This document shows positions 1 to 4,873 of a DNA stretch of 8,549 nt, piece by piece (position 1 is the stretch's first letter; every line of letters begins with the position of its first letter). The notes below the pieces were generated by a model. That model saw nothing but the letters and a program-made list of their open reading frames with translations, had not been told where the DNA came from and did no database searches. Source of the stretch: an uncultured Actinomycetes bacterium (lineage in GTDB: Bacteria > Actinomycetota > Actinomycetes > S36-B12 > UBA5976); NCBI GenBank assembly GCA_903925705.1, contig CAIYGJ010000003.1, positions 1 through 8,549 on the forward strand. Reading direction: 5' to 3'. Made by a program: the position numbers and the translations under genes.

Positions 1-782
1 ACGGTTCGGCGTTCAATTGCGATGGTGCACTGTGCTGGGTAACTAGAAAGTTCTTCGCCACCCTTGATGATCGAGGCGTGAACCGATGGTGTTTCCAAAT
101 ACTTAACGTGTGGCCGTGAGGTTAACTCAGCGGCGTACTTATCTAATGCCACCAAGGCATAACCAGCCTTAGTAATTGCATCGATTCCCAGATCGTGACG
201 AGAACCATGCGCGGCCAAACCATTAATAGTTAAGTCGAACCAAACAAATCCTTTGTGAGCAACAGTCAGACCCAACATGGTTGGTTCAGCAACTACGCCA
301 ACATCAGCAGTGAAATGTTTCAAGACTTCCTCTGTTCCGATGTTGCCATGTTCTTCATCAGAAACCGCAGCAACAATTACTTGCCCGGTAATACCTTGTT
401 GCACTGCGCGATGCGCAGCGACCATTTGTCCAGCCAGGCCACCTTTCATATCGAAAGTTCCACGGCCATACACGTTTCCATCTTTACGTACAGCTTTGCA
501 GCCGTCACCGTCGTAACTTGCGATGGTGACGGTGTCGATGTGACCGTTGAGCATAATCTTTTTTGAAGTAGTTGCACCTTTGCTGCACGCAACTATTGAT
601 GGCCGTCCTGGTGTTCCTTCGAGGCGCGTAACTTCAAAGTCTCGGTCGGCAAACCACTTACCGATAAAGTCTGCAATCTCTGATTCACCTGGCGCGCCTG
701 GAACCAAAGTGCTGTTAACGGAGTTGATTTCCGTTAGGGCGCACAATAATTCAACAGGATCATCAAGGTTGTAATTAGACAT
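1..782 (-). CDS. M20-family zinc amidohydrolase (ArgE/DapE/YgeY-like), 3' end outside the window
   Basis: The first 260 residues are visible; the C-terminal part lies beyond the left edge. M20 enzymes are cytoplasmic di-zinc hydrolases that remove acyl groups from amino acids or cleave small peptides. The family signatures are present. GHIDT supplies metal ligand His81 and Asp83. GRGTFDMKGG supplies bridging Asp111. SDEEHG supplies the catalytic base Glu143 and ligand Glu144. AEPT supplies ligand Glu166. From about residue 175 the dimerisation (lid) domain begins, with AHGS His192 at the place of the DapE lid histidine. The last metal histidine would lie outside the window. The start is ATG at 782, preceded by AGGAG. 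It follows the diaminopropionate-lyase gene by 23 bp on the same strand, so co-transcription is very likely and a substrate related to that enzyme is inferred. ArgE, DapE, YgeY-type and peptidase roles cannot be separated from sequence alone. Confidence 0.9.
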   Translation of the reverse strand, partial: MSNYNLDDPVELLCALTEINSVNSTLVPGAPGESEIADFIGKWFADRDFEVTRLEGTPGRPSIVACSKGATTSKKIMLNGHIDTVTIASYDGDGCKAVRKDGNVYGRGTFDMKGGLAGQMVAAHRAVQQGITGQVIVAAVSDEEHGNIGTEEVLKHFTADVGVVAEPTMLGLTVAHKGFVWFDLTINGLAAHGSRHDLGIDAITKAGYALVALDKYAAELTSRPHVKYLETPSVHASIIKGGEELSSYPAQCTIAIERRT

Positions 783-787
783 GGTTA

Positions 788-792
788 CTCCT
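788..792 (-). promoter_or_regulatory. Shine-Dalgarno of the M20 hydrolase gene
   Basis: AGGAG on the minus strand lies 5 nt before the ATG at 782, inside the 23-bp gap after the lyase stop codon. It fixes the start and shows the gene is translated as the second member of a leadered operon. Confidence 0.7.
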
Positions 793-805
793 AGTTTCTT
801 GGAAT

Positions 806-1930
806 TTACTGCAGAGGGTTAGCGGATCGGCCTTCAGTGCTGAATAACACGATTACGGAATCGTTGGTGATCCCAAGATCATCACGACGTTGTTGTGTGG
901 AAAGCGCTTTACGGACTCCAGACAAAGTTGCAGCCCCGCAAGGTCCGGCATCAACTCCTAGTTCAGCCAGGATCTTGAGATCCAAACGGGTTTCATCGTC
1001 AGTGAGAGCGACTGCTGCATCGACACCTGCTTGATGTGTCGGCCAAGAATCTGATGACGGCGTTCCACAGTTCATTCCAGCCATGATCGTGGGCACAGTA
1101 TCAACACCGGTGAGTTCACCATTTTGCAAAGACTTCAAAACACAAGCGGCGCCAATTGCTTCAACGCTCAGGACAATCGGATTTCGCCCAGGTTGGCTGC
1201 GGTAATGCGCCAAGACTGAATGCAGGAATGCGCCAACTCCAACTGGGGCAGCAACTAGATCGGCAGGACCGGATCCAAGTTCCCGCAGCTGGTCATCAGT
1301 TTCAACGCAGAGTGTGGTGTAACCCTCGATGATCCAATTCGGGATTTGTTCGTAACCTGGCCAAGACATATCTTGAACGTGGATTGCGTTGTCAAGAGTC
1401 GAAGTAATTTCTTTGGCGAGTTCAACGGCTTCGTCGTAGTTGCCATCAATAATCGTGATTTCTGCGCCTTCGCCGGCAATGTTGTTGATTGCCTGTTCGC
1501 TGACTCCATCGGGAATTACGATCGCGCATTCCAACCCCAGACGCTTTGCCATGTGGGCCACAGCCCGGCCGTGATTGCCATCAGTTGCGGCAACCAGGGT
1601 CGGCTTGTTTTCGGAATCAATTGCGGCTTTGACATCATCGATGTCTGCTGGATTTGCGCCATCAGTTAATGCCTGCGCAACTGCCCAAGCGGCTCCCAAG
1701 ATTTTGAATGCTGAAAGATTCATGCGAGCAGATTCGTCTTTGATGAAAACTCGTCCCACACCAAGTTGCACAGCGATGGTTGGTAATTCAATTAGTGGCG
1801 TGACTGAATAATTCGGCAAGCTCTGATGAAAGCGCGCAACTTCTTTAGCCGGCGCATCGCAAGACCAATTTCGAGCAGCTGGATTTGAATACCAAGTTTT
1901 GGAATCAGCAGATTCATTCGTAACAGTCAT
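806..1930 (-). CDS. dpaL: Diaminopropionate ammonia-lyase (fold-type II PLP enzyme)
   Basis: This 374-residue cytoplasmic enzyme is predicted to convert 2,3-diaminopropionate to pyruvate and two ammonia with pyridoxal phosphate. Fold-type II (tryptophan synthase beta-like) features are clear: KDES-R followed by NLSAFK, where Lys76 should hold PLP; ATDGNHG at 115-121; and a glycine loop GVGAF at 231-235 for the phosphate. Asp117 in ATDGNH and Asp187 in QDMSWPGYEQIP match the spacing and context of the two catalytic aspartates I recall for E. coli YgeX (Asp120, Asp189, Lys77). This supports the lyase over a general threonine dehydratase. FHQSLPNYSVTPL at 34-46 is also typical of the family, and the length is close to the usual 370-400. 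ATG at 1930 has no Shine-Dalgarno and may be read from a leaderless transcript. It heads an operon with the M20 hydrolase downstream. Substrate specificity is inferred; related beta-amino-alanines are possible. Confidence 0.85.
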   Translation of the reverse strand: MTVTNESADSKTWYSNPAARNWSCDAPAKEVARFHQSLPNYSVTPLIELPTIAVQLGVGRVFIKDESARMNLSAFKILGAAWAVAQALTDGANPADIDDVKAAIDSENKPTLVAATDGNHGRAVAHMAKRLGLECAIVIPDGVSEQAINNIAGEGAEITIIDGNYDEAVELAKEITSTLDNAIHVQDMSWPGYEQIPNWIIEGYTTLCVETDDQLRELGSGPADLVAAPVGVGAFLHSVLAHYRSQPGRNPIVLSVEAIGAACVLKSLQNGELTGVDTVPTIMAGMNCGTPSSDSWPTHQAGVDAAVALTDDETRLDLKILAELGVDAGPCGAATLSGVRKALSTQQRRDDLGITNDSVIVLFSTEGRSANPLQ

Positions 1931-1937
1931 GGCATTG

Positions 1938-1943
1938 AGTATT
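1938..1943 (-). promoter_or_regulatory. Possible -10 of a leaderless dpaL promoter
   Basis: On the minus strand AATACT lies 7 nt before the dpaL ATG, the spacing expected if transcription begins at the start codon. It matches the -10 consensus at four of six positions. No convincing -35 was found. The absence of a Shine-Dalgarno sequence is the main reason to consider it. Confidence 0.3.
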
Positions 1944-1977
1944 CCATCTTGTAGGTGCGTTGTGATTCGGTGAATAT

Positions 1978-2013
1978 GTGTTGCTTATACGGACATATCG
2001 CAGCGGGCAACAC
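1978..2013. repeat. Inverted repeat GTGTTGC/GCAACAC upstream of dpaL
   Basis: Perfect 7-bp arms at 1978-1984 and 2007-2013 are separated by 22 bases. The inner edge lies about 47 bp upstream of the dpaL start. The arms could be a two-site operator for a dimeric or tetrameric regulator, or may be chance. No cognate regulator gene is in the window. Confidence 0.3.
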
Positions 2014-2040
2014 GCAGTTACCAAGAATTCATTTAGCATT

Positions 2041-2078
2041 AAAAACCGCTTAAAATAACGCTTTTTAGCCGGTTTTTT
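2041..2078. terminator. Terminator-like hairpin between divergent genes
   Basis: AAAAACCG (2041-2048) pairs with CGGTTTTT (2070-2077). The stem continues inward through CT/AG and AAAA/TTTT with one bulged base on each side. It is followed by T on the plus strand (2073-2078), and its 5' arm gives TTTTT on the minus strand, so it could act in either direction. It is odd here because neither neighbour ends at this place: both are transcribed away from it. It may insulate the two promoters, terminate an unseen small transcript, or be left from a lost gene. Confidence 0.4.
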
Positions 2079-2109
2079 AAAAAAACCCTTATTAATAAAC
2101 GAATATGAC

Positions 2110-2138
2110 TTGTCAAACGAATAACACCTGTGTAATTT
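2110..2138 (+). promoter_or_regulatory. Predicted whiB promoter (-35 TTGTCA, 17 bp, -10 TAATTT)
   Basis: TTGTCA at 2110-2115 matches the -35 consensus at five of six positions. A spacer of exactly 17 bp leads to TAATTT at 2133-2138. AT-rich sequence including TTATTAATAA lies directly upstream. Transcription would begin near 2145, leaving an untranslated leader of about 90 nt before the whiB GTG. Confidence 0.6.
2121..2136. promoter_or_regulatory. Operator-like palindrome over the whiB spacer and -10
   Basis: The 16-bp sequence ATAACACCTGTGTAAT is palindromic except at the centre pair and one inner pair. Its half-sites TAACAC and GTGTAA fit the two halves of the BldD consensus as I recall it from Streptomyces (TnACnC and GnGTnA). 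The halves are separated by two bases here rather than one. It overlaps the predicted promoter spacer and -10, where a bound repressor would block RNA polymerase. whiB is a known BldD target in Streptomyces. The regulator here is unknown. Confidence 0.4.
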
Positions 2139-2221
2139 AAGAGGAAGTTCGGTTCGCCGACCACGTAACACAAGGGTTTGTCGCTCGCATCCGGGCAGCA
2201 GCAGACTTGTTACGACTAACC

Positions 2222-2227
2222 AGGAGG
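2222..2227 (+). promoter_or_regulatory. Strong Shine-Dalgarno that sets the whiB start
   Basis: AGGAGG lies 6 nt upstream of GTG at 2234. An in-frame TTG at 2207 precedes this site and has none of its own, so the GTG is the preferred start. Confidence 0.85.
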
Positions 2228-2233
2228 TTCCAG

Positions 2234-2494
2234 GTGAGCGATTTCGCTCTGCTTCCCTTCACTGAAACTGACGATCTGGGTTGGCACGAACGTGCCCTTT
2301 GCGCCCAGACCGATCCAGAAGCTTTCTTCCCTGAAAAGGGCGGCTCAACTCGCGAAGCAAAGCGAGTCTGCAGCTCATGCGAAGTAAAGGTCGAATGTCT
2401 TGAATACGCACTCGAGAACGACGAGCGCTTTGGTATTTGGGGCGGCCTATCCGAACGTGAGCGTCGTCGCCTAAAGCGTGCGCAAGCCGGGTAA
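2234..2494 (+). CDS. whiB: WhiB-family iron-sulfur transcription regulator (WhiB/WhiB2 type)
   Basis: This is an 86-residue Wbl protein. Wbl proteins are confined to actinobacteria and their phages. They carry a redox- and NO-sensitive [4Fe-4S] cluster and act with the primary sigma factor. The four cluster cysteines are Cys23, Cys46, Cys49 and Cys55 (C-x22-C-x2-C-x5-C). The turn motif GIWGG is at 67-71, followed by a basic ERERRRLKR tail for DNA binding. The block ALCAQTDPEAFFPEKGGSTR is characteristic of the WhiB/WhmD/WhiB2 branch, needed for sporulation septation in Streptomyces and division in mycobacteria. It is not the WhiB1/WblE branch. The GTG start is fixed by AGGAGG, and the length equals the family norm. 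It is monocistronic: its own promoter and palindrome lie upstream and a strong terminator follows. In a non-sporulating planktonic organism a division role would be expected, but that is inference. Confidence 0.95.
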   Translation: MSDFALLPFTETDDLGWHERALCAQTDPEAFFPEKGGSTREAKRVCSSCEVKVECLEYALENDERFGIWGGLSERERRRLKRAQAG

Positions 2495-2512
2495 TTCCAC
2501 TTAGTAACTTTT

Positions 2513-2551
2513 ATCGGCTCCAGCCTTCGGGTTGGGGCCGATTGCTTTTTT
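2513..2551 (+). terminator. Rho-independent terminator of whiB (UUCG tetraloop)
   Basis: A 13-bp stem (2513-2525 with 2530-2542, including two G-U pairs) closes on a TTCG tetraloop. T6 follows at 2546-2551. It starts 18 nt after the whiB stop. It lies in the convergent gap between whiB and the zincin-like gene, but the T-run is only on the whiB side, so it serves whiB alone. Confidence 0.9.
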
Positions 2552-2568
2552 GGGCAAGCGAGAAATGT

Positions 2569-3000
2569 TTAACTTCGAATTTCTGGACCCTCATAATTTG
2601 GATCAACATCATCGGGGCGAAGCCCAGTAACCAGGCTGACTAGTTCGGCTAAGACATCGCGAACCACGCGCTGCAAAAGTTCCTTCGAGTCAGCTCGCAT
2701 TTCGATTGGACGCTGATACAAAATAATCGTCGTTGGATTGCCTTGATCAATGCGACCTAGTGGCACATGACCACTGGCAAAAGTGAGGTCACGCTTATTT
2801 GGAATTTCTTCTAGCGCGAATTTGATTGAGGTAAGCATGGTTCCCAGGCGAGCGTCAAGATCTTCGACAGCTTCGCGCATCTCTCGGACGAAAAATTGAT
2901 CAGTTGATTCGTGCGAAGGTGCTGAATGTGGCATGACAGGTCCACGCAAACCGCGGTCATGTCGGTCACGCTTCACGCTCTCTGGCGCTCCAGTTTTCAT
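2569..3000 (-). CDS. Zincin-like 'metallopeptidase family' protein (Rv3259 type) lacking HExxH
   Basis: This is a 143-residue protein from ATG 3000. It resembles the actinobacterial Rv3259 group, annotated as metallopeptidase family/zincin-like. Shared traits are the basic RDRHDRGLRGPVMP segment near residues 11-24, an EEIPN strand at 64-68, a conserved IILYQRPIE core at 92-100, and a C-terminal helix ending in GLRPDDVDP. In active zincins of the superfamily this helix carries HExxH. Here the aligned residues are Ala118-Glu119-Leu-Val-Ser122, so both metal histidines are missing and peptidase activity is unlikely. From memory, Rv3259 has lost them too. An in-frame TTG at 3039 could extend it by 13 residues, but nothing supports that start. 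It has no well-placed Shine-Dalgarno (a GAGG sits only 2 nt from the ATG); TAGGTG lies 7 nt upstream. It faces whiB convergently and diverges from the DUF3499 gene, the arrangement I recall in mycobacteria. Function unknown. Confidence 0.8.
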   Translation of the reverse strand: MKTGAPESVKRDRHDRGLRGPVMPHSAPSHESTDQFFVREMREAVEDLDARLGTMLTSIKFALEEIPNKRDLTFASGHVPLGRIDQGNPTTIILYQRPIEMRADSKELLQRVVRDVLAELVSLVTGLRPDDVDPNYEGPEIRS

Positions 3001-3064
3001 GTCCTCACACCTAACGGTGTTTTGATACCCATAGCCCAAGACTATGTCGGCTAGTTTGGCGAAT
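3001..3064. promoter_or_regulatory. Compact divergent promoter region (zincin-like gene / DUF3499 gene)
   Basis: On the minus strand TAGGTG (3008-3013) is 7 nt before the ATG at 3000. On the plus strand TAGTTT (3052-3057) is 7 nt before the GTG at 3065. Both fit leaderless transcripts. A plus-strand TTGATA at 3022-3027 resembles a -35, but its distance to TAGTTT (24 bp) is too long. Little room remains for regulators beyond the two polymerase sites. Confidence 0.4.
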
Positions 3065-3418
3065 GTGGGATCACGTCGTTGTTCTAAGCCATCGTGCAGT
3101 AAGCGAGCTGTTGCGACGCTTACCTATGTCTATGCCGACTCCACTGCAGTCCTGGGTCCGCTGGCTACTTTTGCCGAACCGCACTGTTATGACTTGTGCG
3201 AAGACCACGCAGCCCGCATGACTGCCCCGCGTGGCTGGGATGTGGTTCGGCTCGCGCCAGATCCTGAAGCACTAAAGCCCAGCGTTGATGACATTGAGGC
3301 ATTGGCTAATGCCGTGCGAGAAATTGGACGGGTTGAACCAGCCGACGAAATGATCGAAGTTAACCGTCGTGGGCACTTGCGAGTGTTGCGAGATTCAGGT
3401 CTAAACCCACAGAATTAA
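3065..3418 (+). CDS. DUF3499 family protein, possible zinc-binding protein
   Basis: This 117-residue protein of unknown function belongs to a family found in actinobacteria (Rv3258c-like). The highly conserved stretch RAVATLTYVYADSTAVLGPL and the EPHCYDLC segment identify it. It has four cysteines in two pairs (Cys6, Cys11; Cys41, Cys45) flanked by His40 and His48, a plausible zinc-ribbon-like site, although metal binding is inferred. APRGWDVVRL follows, then an acidic, probably helical C-terminal tail. GTG 3065 gives an MGSRRC start like family members (M-x-x-V-RRC) and lies 7 nt after TAGTTT. ATG at 3044, in frame and 7 codons earlier, is the alternative start and would put that hexamer inside the gene. 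It is divergent from the zincin-like gene and separated from manB by a hairpin, so it is probably its own transcript with some read-through into manB. Confidence 0.85.
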   Translation: MGSRRCSKPSCSKRAVATLTYVYADSTAVLGPLATFAEPHCYDLCEDHAARMTAPRGWDVVRLAPDPEALKPSVDDIEALANAVREIGRVEPADEMIEVNRRGHLRVLRDSGLNPQN

Positions 3419-3426
3419 TTAGAAAA

Positions 3427-3450
3427 GGCTTAAGCCCTAAGGGCTTAGCC
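3427..3450 (+). terminator. Hairpin between the DUF3499 gene and manB
   Basis: GGCT-(T)-AAGCCC pairs with GGGCTT-AGCC across a three-base TAA loop. This gives ten base pairs with one bulged T. It starts 8 nt after the DUF3499 stop. Only ATTTG follows rather than a full T-run, so termination may be partial. It sits directly upstream of the predicted manB -10. Confidence 0.6.
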
Positions 3451-3462
3451 ATTTGCTACTCC

Positions 3463-3468
3463 TAGACT
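3463..3468 (+). promoter_or_regulatory. Predicted -10 of a leaderless manB promoter
   Basis: TAGACT fits the TAnnnT core of actinobacterial -10 elements and ends 6 nt before the manB ATG. The transcript would therefore begin at or next to the start codon. No Shine-Dalgarno is present, which agrees. No clear -35 was found 16-18 bp upstream, where the 3' arm of the hairpin lies. Confidence 0.5.
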
Positions 3469-3474
3469 TATCTA

Positions 3475-4863
3475 ATGCGCGATTTATCAGCCTTAATTAA
3501 GGCCTACGACATCCGTGGCGTAGTTCCTGACCAGTGGGGACCAGAGTTAGCGCGCGAAGTTGGCACAGCTTTTGTTGAGGTCCTAGGAATCCGTGCAAGC
3601 GATGGTGGCGCCGGTCGCCTTGTGGTTGGCCATGACATGCGACCAACTGGACCAGATTTAGTAGCAGCCTTTATTGATGGCGTTACTGCTGCCGGAGTAG
3701 ATGTTGTGAACATCGGATTGTGTTCAACTGATGGTTTGTATTTCGCATCAGGCCGGCTAGACATTCCTGGGGCAATGTTTACTGCAAGTCACAATCCAGC
3801 TGAATACAACGGCATCAAACTTTGTCGCGCGGGTGCCGCGCCCGTTGGGCAAGATTCTGGACTTTCGAAAATCCGCGAGATGTTGGAAAGTGAAAACTTG
3901 CCAAGTTATGACGGTCCGTACGGTTCAGCATCATCGCAAGATATGTTGGCGGCATACGCCCAATATTTACGCGAACTTGTTCCGCTAGATAAATCTCGCG
4001 AACTCAAAGTTGTTATCGATACGGGCAATGGCATGGGTGGATTTACTGTGCCGGCAGTTTTAGGTGATGAAATCTTGCCAGCTCTGCCACTTGAAATCGA
4101 TGCCATGTATTTCGAACTAGATGGCACTTTCCCAAATCACGAAGCCAATCCAATCGATCCAGAGAATTTGCGCGACTTACAAAAGCGAGTGCTCGAAGTT
4201 GGGGCTGACATCGGTTTGGCATTTGATGGCGATGCGGATCGTTGCTTCGTCGTTGATGAAAAGGGCGGAATCGTAGATCCATCAACATTGACAGCCTTGA
4301 TTGCCACTCGAGAGTTAGCAAAAGTGCCAGGTGCAACAATTATTCACAACTTAATAACGTCACGCGCGGTTCCAGAAATTGTGATTGAAAACGGTGGCAC
4401 TGCAGTTCGAACTCGCGTAGGTCATTCGTTCATCAAGGCGACCATGGCTGAGACCGGTGCGATATTTGGTGGCGAACATTCTGGACATTTTTATTTCCGA
4501 GATTTCTGGAAAGCTGACTCAGGCATGTTGGCTGCAATGCACGCCTTGGCTGCATTGGGCGAAACATCTGAGTCGACAACTTTGAGTGAGTTACTCAAGC
4601 CTTACCTGCGCTATGTGATGAGCGGTGAAATCAACACCAAAGTTTCTGATGCAAAATCTGTGATCGCGCGTATTAAAGAAACAGCTATTAAGCAAGGTAG
4701 TGAAATTGATGAACTCGATGGCCTGACAGTTTCCGGCGATGGCTGGTGGTTCAATGTCCGTTCCAGTAATACCGAGCCACTGCTTCGGTTGAATGTCGAA
4801 GCCAAGGATTTTCAAAACATGGAAATGGTTCGGGACTCAGTCTTAGCAATGATGGTCGGGTAG
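3475..4863 (+). CDS. manB: Phosphomannomutase/phosphoglucomutase (alpha-D-phosphohexomutase)
   Basis: This 462-residue cytoplasmic enzyme interconverts mannose-6-P and mannose-1-P (and often the glucose pair), feeding GDP-mannose synthesis for glycans. All four domains of the family show their signatures. The N-terminal KAYDIRG loop is at 9-15. The active-site loop TASHNP carries phosphoserine Ser105, followed by YNGIKL. The metal loop DGDADR has Mg2+ ligands Asp251, Asp253 and Asp255. The sugar-recognition loop GGEHSGH is at 332-338. The C-terminal phosphate-binding loop RSSNTEP is at 429-435. Length is normal and no key residue is missing. ATG 3475 is preceded by TAGACT and no Shine-Dalgarno, suggesting a leaderless mRNA. 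It starts the manB-SIS-CDF run, and the SIS isomerase begins 10 bp after its stop. Position downstream of whiB and DUF3499 matches manB in mycobacteria. Glucose versus mannose preference cannot be read from sequence. Confidence 0.95.
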   Translation: MRDLSALIKAYDIRGVVPDQWGPELAREVGTAFVEVLGIRASDGGAGRLVVGHDMRPTGPDLVAAFIDGVTAAGVDVVNIGLCSTDGLYFASGRLDIPGAMFTASHNPAEYNGIKLCRAGAAPVGQDSGLSKIREMLESENLPSYDGPYGSASSQDMLAAYAQYLRELVPLDKSRELKVVIDTGNGMGGFTVPAVLGDEILPALPLEIDAMYFELDGTFPNHEANPIDPENLRDLQKRVLEVGADIGLAFDGDADRCFVVDEKGGIVDPSTLTALIATRELAKVPGATIIHNLITSRAVPEIVIENGGTAVRTRVGHSFIKATMAETGAIFGGEHSGHFYFRDFWKADSGMLAAMHALAALGETSESTTLSELLKPYLRYVMSGEINTKVSDAKSVIARIKETAIKQGSEIDELDGLTVSGDGWWFNVRSSNTEPLLRLNVEAKDFQNMEMVRDSVLAMMVG

Positions 4864-4866
4864 TCT
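4861..4866 (+). promoter_or_regulatory. Possible internal leaderless -10 before the SIS isomerase gene
   Basis: TAGTCT overlaps the manB stop codon and ends 7 nt before the ATG at 4874. The spacing and TAG-initial hexamer match the one before manB. There is no Shine-Dalgarno in the 10-bp gap. The isomerase could therefore be expressed from its own leaderless transcript as well as by coupling to manB. Confidence 0.4.
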
Positions 4867-4873
4867 GTAGTTC

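Larger units (their letters stand above)
1931..2233. other. AT-rich divergent regulatory region between dpaL and whiB
   Basis: These 303 bases separate the dpaL operon (leftward) from whiB (rightward). I see no credible gene. An 85-codon minus-strand frame here has no recognisable domain, a GTG start and no ribosome site. The region contains an inverted repeat (1978-2013), a terminator-like hairpin (2041-2078), a T6A7 run (2073-2085), a 10-bp palindrome TTATTAATAA (2089-2098) just upstream of the whiB -35, the whiB promoter, and a leader of roughly 90 nt. The AT-rich block at about 2030-2110 stands out from the flanking genes. It could act as an UP-like element for whiB. Confidence 0.6.

Noticed and set aside
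1914..2171. 85-codon minus-strand open frame between dpaL and whiB
   Set aside because: It starts with GTG, has no ribosome site or recognisable domain, overlaps the dpaL start and spans the hairpin and whiB promoter; it looks like non-coding AT-rich sequence.
2207..2233. TTG start for whiB
   Set aside because: There is no ribosome site before it, and AGGAGG at 2222-2227 clearly serves the GTG at 2234.
3001..3039. TTG start for the zincin-like gene
   Set aside because: The added 13 residues have no counterpart in the family pattern, and ATG at 3000 has a -10-like hexamer at the expected distance.
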